From Hydrogenovibrio sp965140365 (GTDB taxonomy: Bacteria; Pseudomonadota; Gammaproteobacteria; Thiomicrospirales; Thiomicrospiraceae), in the NCBI GenBank assembly GCA_965140365.1, contig OZ223196.1: a stretch of 64,000 nt of DNA. The stretch is one strand, 5' to 3'. Below the pieces are notes generated by a model that searched no databases, was not told where the DNA came from, and worked only from the letters and a program-made list of their open reading frames with translations. Shown here piece by piece: positions 62,400-64,000 of the stretch. Every line of letters starts with the position of its first letter. Position 1 is the stretch's first letter. The position numbers and the translations under genes are program-made.

Positions 62400-62559
62400 G
62401 AGAGCTTTGCATGAGTGGGGCGCGATAGAAAAATGAGATAAAATTTTTCTGAATTAGGCGGAAAACGCAGCGAATAGCGAGCTATTCGCCAGTTTTTCAA
62501 CGACATTCAGGGAAATTTTAGCCATTTTTATCCGTGCATCCACCTCCTGCAAAGCTCTC
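62400..62559. repeat. Palindromic MITE-like repeat, family A (copy A2)
   Basis: 160 bp ending in perfect 12-bp inverted repeats (GAGAGCTTTGCA at 62400-62411 and TGCAAAGCTCTC at 62548-62559). Aligned with copy A1 it keeps the outer arms, AAAAATGAG, AACGCAGC and CCATTTTTATCCGTG, while internal arms differ in a paired way (TTTTCTGAAT with ATTCAGGGAA here). The central hairpin is GCGAATAGC-GA-GCTATTCGC. It lies inside the glx operon, 27 bp before the glxC start. Confidence 0.8.
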
Positions 62560-62573
62560 GTTTGTTTCTCAAC

Positions 62574-63473
62574 TCAGCCTTTACCCCAGAAATACACTTT
62601 TCCTGGATCCGGTTCCCACAATTTGGCGTTCTCGATGCCCGGCAAAGAGGACAGCGCATGATATTCAGACGCCATGGCCACGTAATCATCCGTTTCCGCC
62701 ATGACCGCTGGCTTACACGCGATTGGATCACGTACCACCGCAAAGCCGTCTTTGGTTCCGACCGTGAAGGTGAAAAAGCCGTCCAAATCTTCGATGGCAC
62801 CTTCCAACGCTTCTTTTACGCTGGCGCCTTCACGCAAACGCCAGGTCAGGTAACCGGCCGCCACTTCGGAATCGTTTTCGGTTTCGAATTGGATACCTTT
62901 GTGTTCCAGCTCTTCTCGCAAACGGTTATGGTTCGACAAGGAACCGTTGTGCACCAGACACAAATCCATCCCGGTCGAAAACGGATGCGACCCTTCCATC
63001 GTCACGCCACTTTCGGTGGCCATACGGGTGTGGCCCACAATATGCGACCCTTTCATGCCCGCCAAATTGAAACGCTCGGCGATATTTTCCGGCAAGCCGA
63101 CTTCTTTCAAAATTTCAATGGAACGCCCCACGCTCATAATGCGAACCGTCGGATCGAATTCAGCAATGGTTTCACGTACCGATGCTTCTTCGGCTTTCAT
63201 TTTCAGCACCGCTGCATTGGCGTTGTGCATCACCGAAACCGGCGTGCTATAGGTTTCTTCAAGCTTTTCGGCCAACATATGCCAAGGATAATGCTCGTCT
63301 TCATGCTGAAGCGTTAACTTGATCATATCGTCGGACACTTCGTCCCCGTAAATCGCAAACCCGGCACTGTCCGGTCCACGACCAGTCATGGCAATCAGCA
63401 TCGGCTCGAACAGCTTGCCGAGTTGACTCTCAAGTGCGCTGTTTTTTAAATATAACCCTACAATTCCACACAT
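62574..63473 (-). CDS. glxB: Class II glutamine amidotransferase GlxB
   Basis: 299 residues. Begins MCGIVGLYLKN, so Cys2 is the N-terminal nucleophile after Met removal. GRGPDSAGFAIY, VGHTRMATESGV, HPFSTGMDLCLVHNGSLSNH and ENDSEVAAGYLTW are standard for class II (Ntn) amidotransferases. It would release ammonia from glutamine and pass it to GlxD. Twelve bases downstream of the glutamine synthetase gene. Confidence 0.95.
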   Translation of the reverse strand: MCGIVGLYLKNSALESQLGKLFEPMLIAMTGRGPDSAGFAIYGDEVSDDMIKLTLQHEDEHYPWHMLAEKLEETYSTPVSVMHNANAAVLKMKAEEASVRETIAEFDPTVRIMSVGRSIEILKEVGLPENIAERFNLAGMKGSHIVGHTRMATESGVTMEGSHPFSTGMDLCLVHNGSLSNHNRLREELEHKGIQFETENDSEVAAGYLTWRLREGASVKEALEGAIEDLDGFFTFTVGTKDGFAVVRDPIACKPAVMAETDDYVAMASEYHALSSLPGIENAKLWEPDPGKVYFWGKG

Positions 63474-63485
63474 GAGCCTTCTCCT

Positions 63486-64000
63486 TTAAAAATACTCTGC
63501 ATAACGGTTTAATTCCCAATCGGACACATGGCGCTGGTACTCAACCCATTCCATGCGTTTGATATCAATAAATTCTTTCATGAAGTTTTCGCCGAACTGC
63601 TCAACGAATAATGAATCTTCTTCCAACTCGTCCAAGGCTTCCGACAAGGATTGCGGCAGGGTATCAATCCCTCTCGCCTTGATTTCATCCAACGACAAGC
63701 CGTAGTGGTTGATGTTTTGCGGCTCGCCCGGGTTCAATTTTTTCGCCACACCGTCCAAACCGGCGGCGATAATGGCTGCGGTCACCAGATACGGGTTACA
63801 CCCGGTATCAGGCAAACGGAACTCCAAACGTCCATAAGGCACACGCACCATCGCCGAACGGTTGTTATCCCCGTAGCTGATAAACGCCGGTGCCCAGGTC
63901 GCGCCGGACAGCGAACGCCCGACGACCAAACGCTTGTAAGAATTGACGGTCGGCGCGGCAAACGCACACAAAGCTTTCGCGTGGTGCATCAGGCCACCCA
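63486..64000 (-). CDS. glnT: Glutamine synthetase (GlnT type), C-terminal part
   Basis: Only the last 171 or so residues lie in the window; the frame continues past the right edge, which cuts inside GGLMHHAKALCAFAAPTVNS. The remaining part has SYKRLVVG, then RSAMVRVPYG, LEFRLPDTGCNPYLVTAAII with the conserved Arg and Glu of the active site, and ends ELNRYAEYF. It ligates ammonium to glutamate. As first gene of glnT-glxB-glxC-glxD(-folD) it would supply glutamine to the GlxBCD complex. No Tyr397-type adenylylation site is visible in this part. Confidence 0.92.
   Translation of the reverse strand, partial: GGLMHHAKALCAFAAPTVNSYKRLVVGRSLSGATWAPAFISYGDNNRSAMVRVPYGRLEFRLPDTGCNPYLVTAAIIAAGLDGVAKKLNPGEPQNINHYGLSLDEIKARGIDTLPQSLSEALDELEEDSLFVEQFGENFMKEFIDIKRMEWVEYQRHVSDWELNRYAEYF

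Overview
The window is a piece of chromosome from a gammaproteobacterium, with about half GC, dense coding and no phage, IS transposase, rRNA or CRISPR. The gene order (rpsU-yqeY-dnaG-rpoD divergent from tsaD; plsY/folB/uppP; gshB ... yqgE-ruvX-pyrB-pyrX; yggS ... proC-yggT-metX-metW) is that of pseudomonad-like gammaproteobacteria. The Acidithiobacillus-type GshA, the many c-di-GMP and chemotaxis proteins and the glnT-glxBCD block suggest a chemolithoautotrophic sulfur oxidiser of the Hydrogenovibrio/Thiomicrospira group. That assignment is inference from recalled gene families, not a database match.

Layout. 1-2.7 kb: a CAU-anticodon tRNA and a periplasmic binding protein/diguanylate cyclase pair. 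2.9-13 kb: the macromolecular synthesis operon, tsaD, plsY, folB, two small FliG-C-like paralogues, a MidA-type methyltransferase and uppP. 13-18.5 kb: nnrD, purEK and an EAL-CBS-GGDEF protein. 18.5-24.2 kb: a SAM-II-like riboswitch, metK, metF, rsmE, gshA and gshB. 24.4-31.4 kb: apbE, yqgE, ruvX, pyrB, an inactive dihydroorotase homologue, ppk2 and yggS. 31.5-40.5 kb: an unknown protein, a PAS/CZB chemoreceptor, gdhA, proC, yggT, metX and metW. 40.5-46.7 kb: a Fur-type promoter with feoABC, and two proteins in which the PilZ motifs are split by a long insertion. 46.9-55.4 kb: lptM-like, lysA, rlmI, gcvH, a diguanylate cyclase, an unusual pyruvate kinase and tRNA-Arg(CCG). 55.5-64 kb: a cupin regulator, glnK-amtB behind a terminator-bearing leader, folD, and glnT-glxB-glxC-glxD running off the right edge.

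Functional themes. Nitrogen: ammonium uptake and sensing (amtB, glnK), two assimilation routes (gdhA; glutamine synthetase with GlxBCD) and a leader that probably attenuates glnK-amtB. One-carbon and sulfur metabolism: metK under a SAM riboswitch, with metF, metXW, folD, gcvH and glutathione synthesis. c-di-GMP signalling: two diguanylate cyclases, one EAL-GGDEF protein and two PilZ-like proteins.

The most striking feature lies outside the genes. The 10-bp palindrome CCAGGCCTGG occurs exactly 16 times, where about 0.06 would be expected by chance. It has A/T tracts placed three bases out on either side; at three sites these build perfect 26-bp palindromes that serve as terminators. It looks like a genome-wide signal such as a DNA-uptake, HIP1-like or protein-binding motif. 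Two further families of palindromic, MITE-like repeats sit directly upstream of genes.
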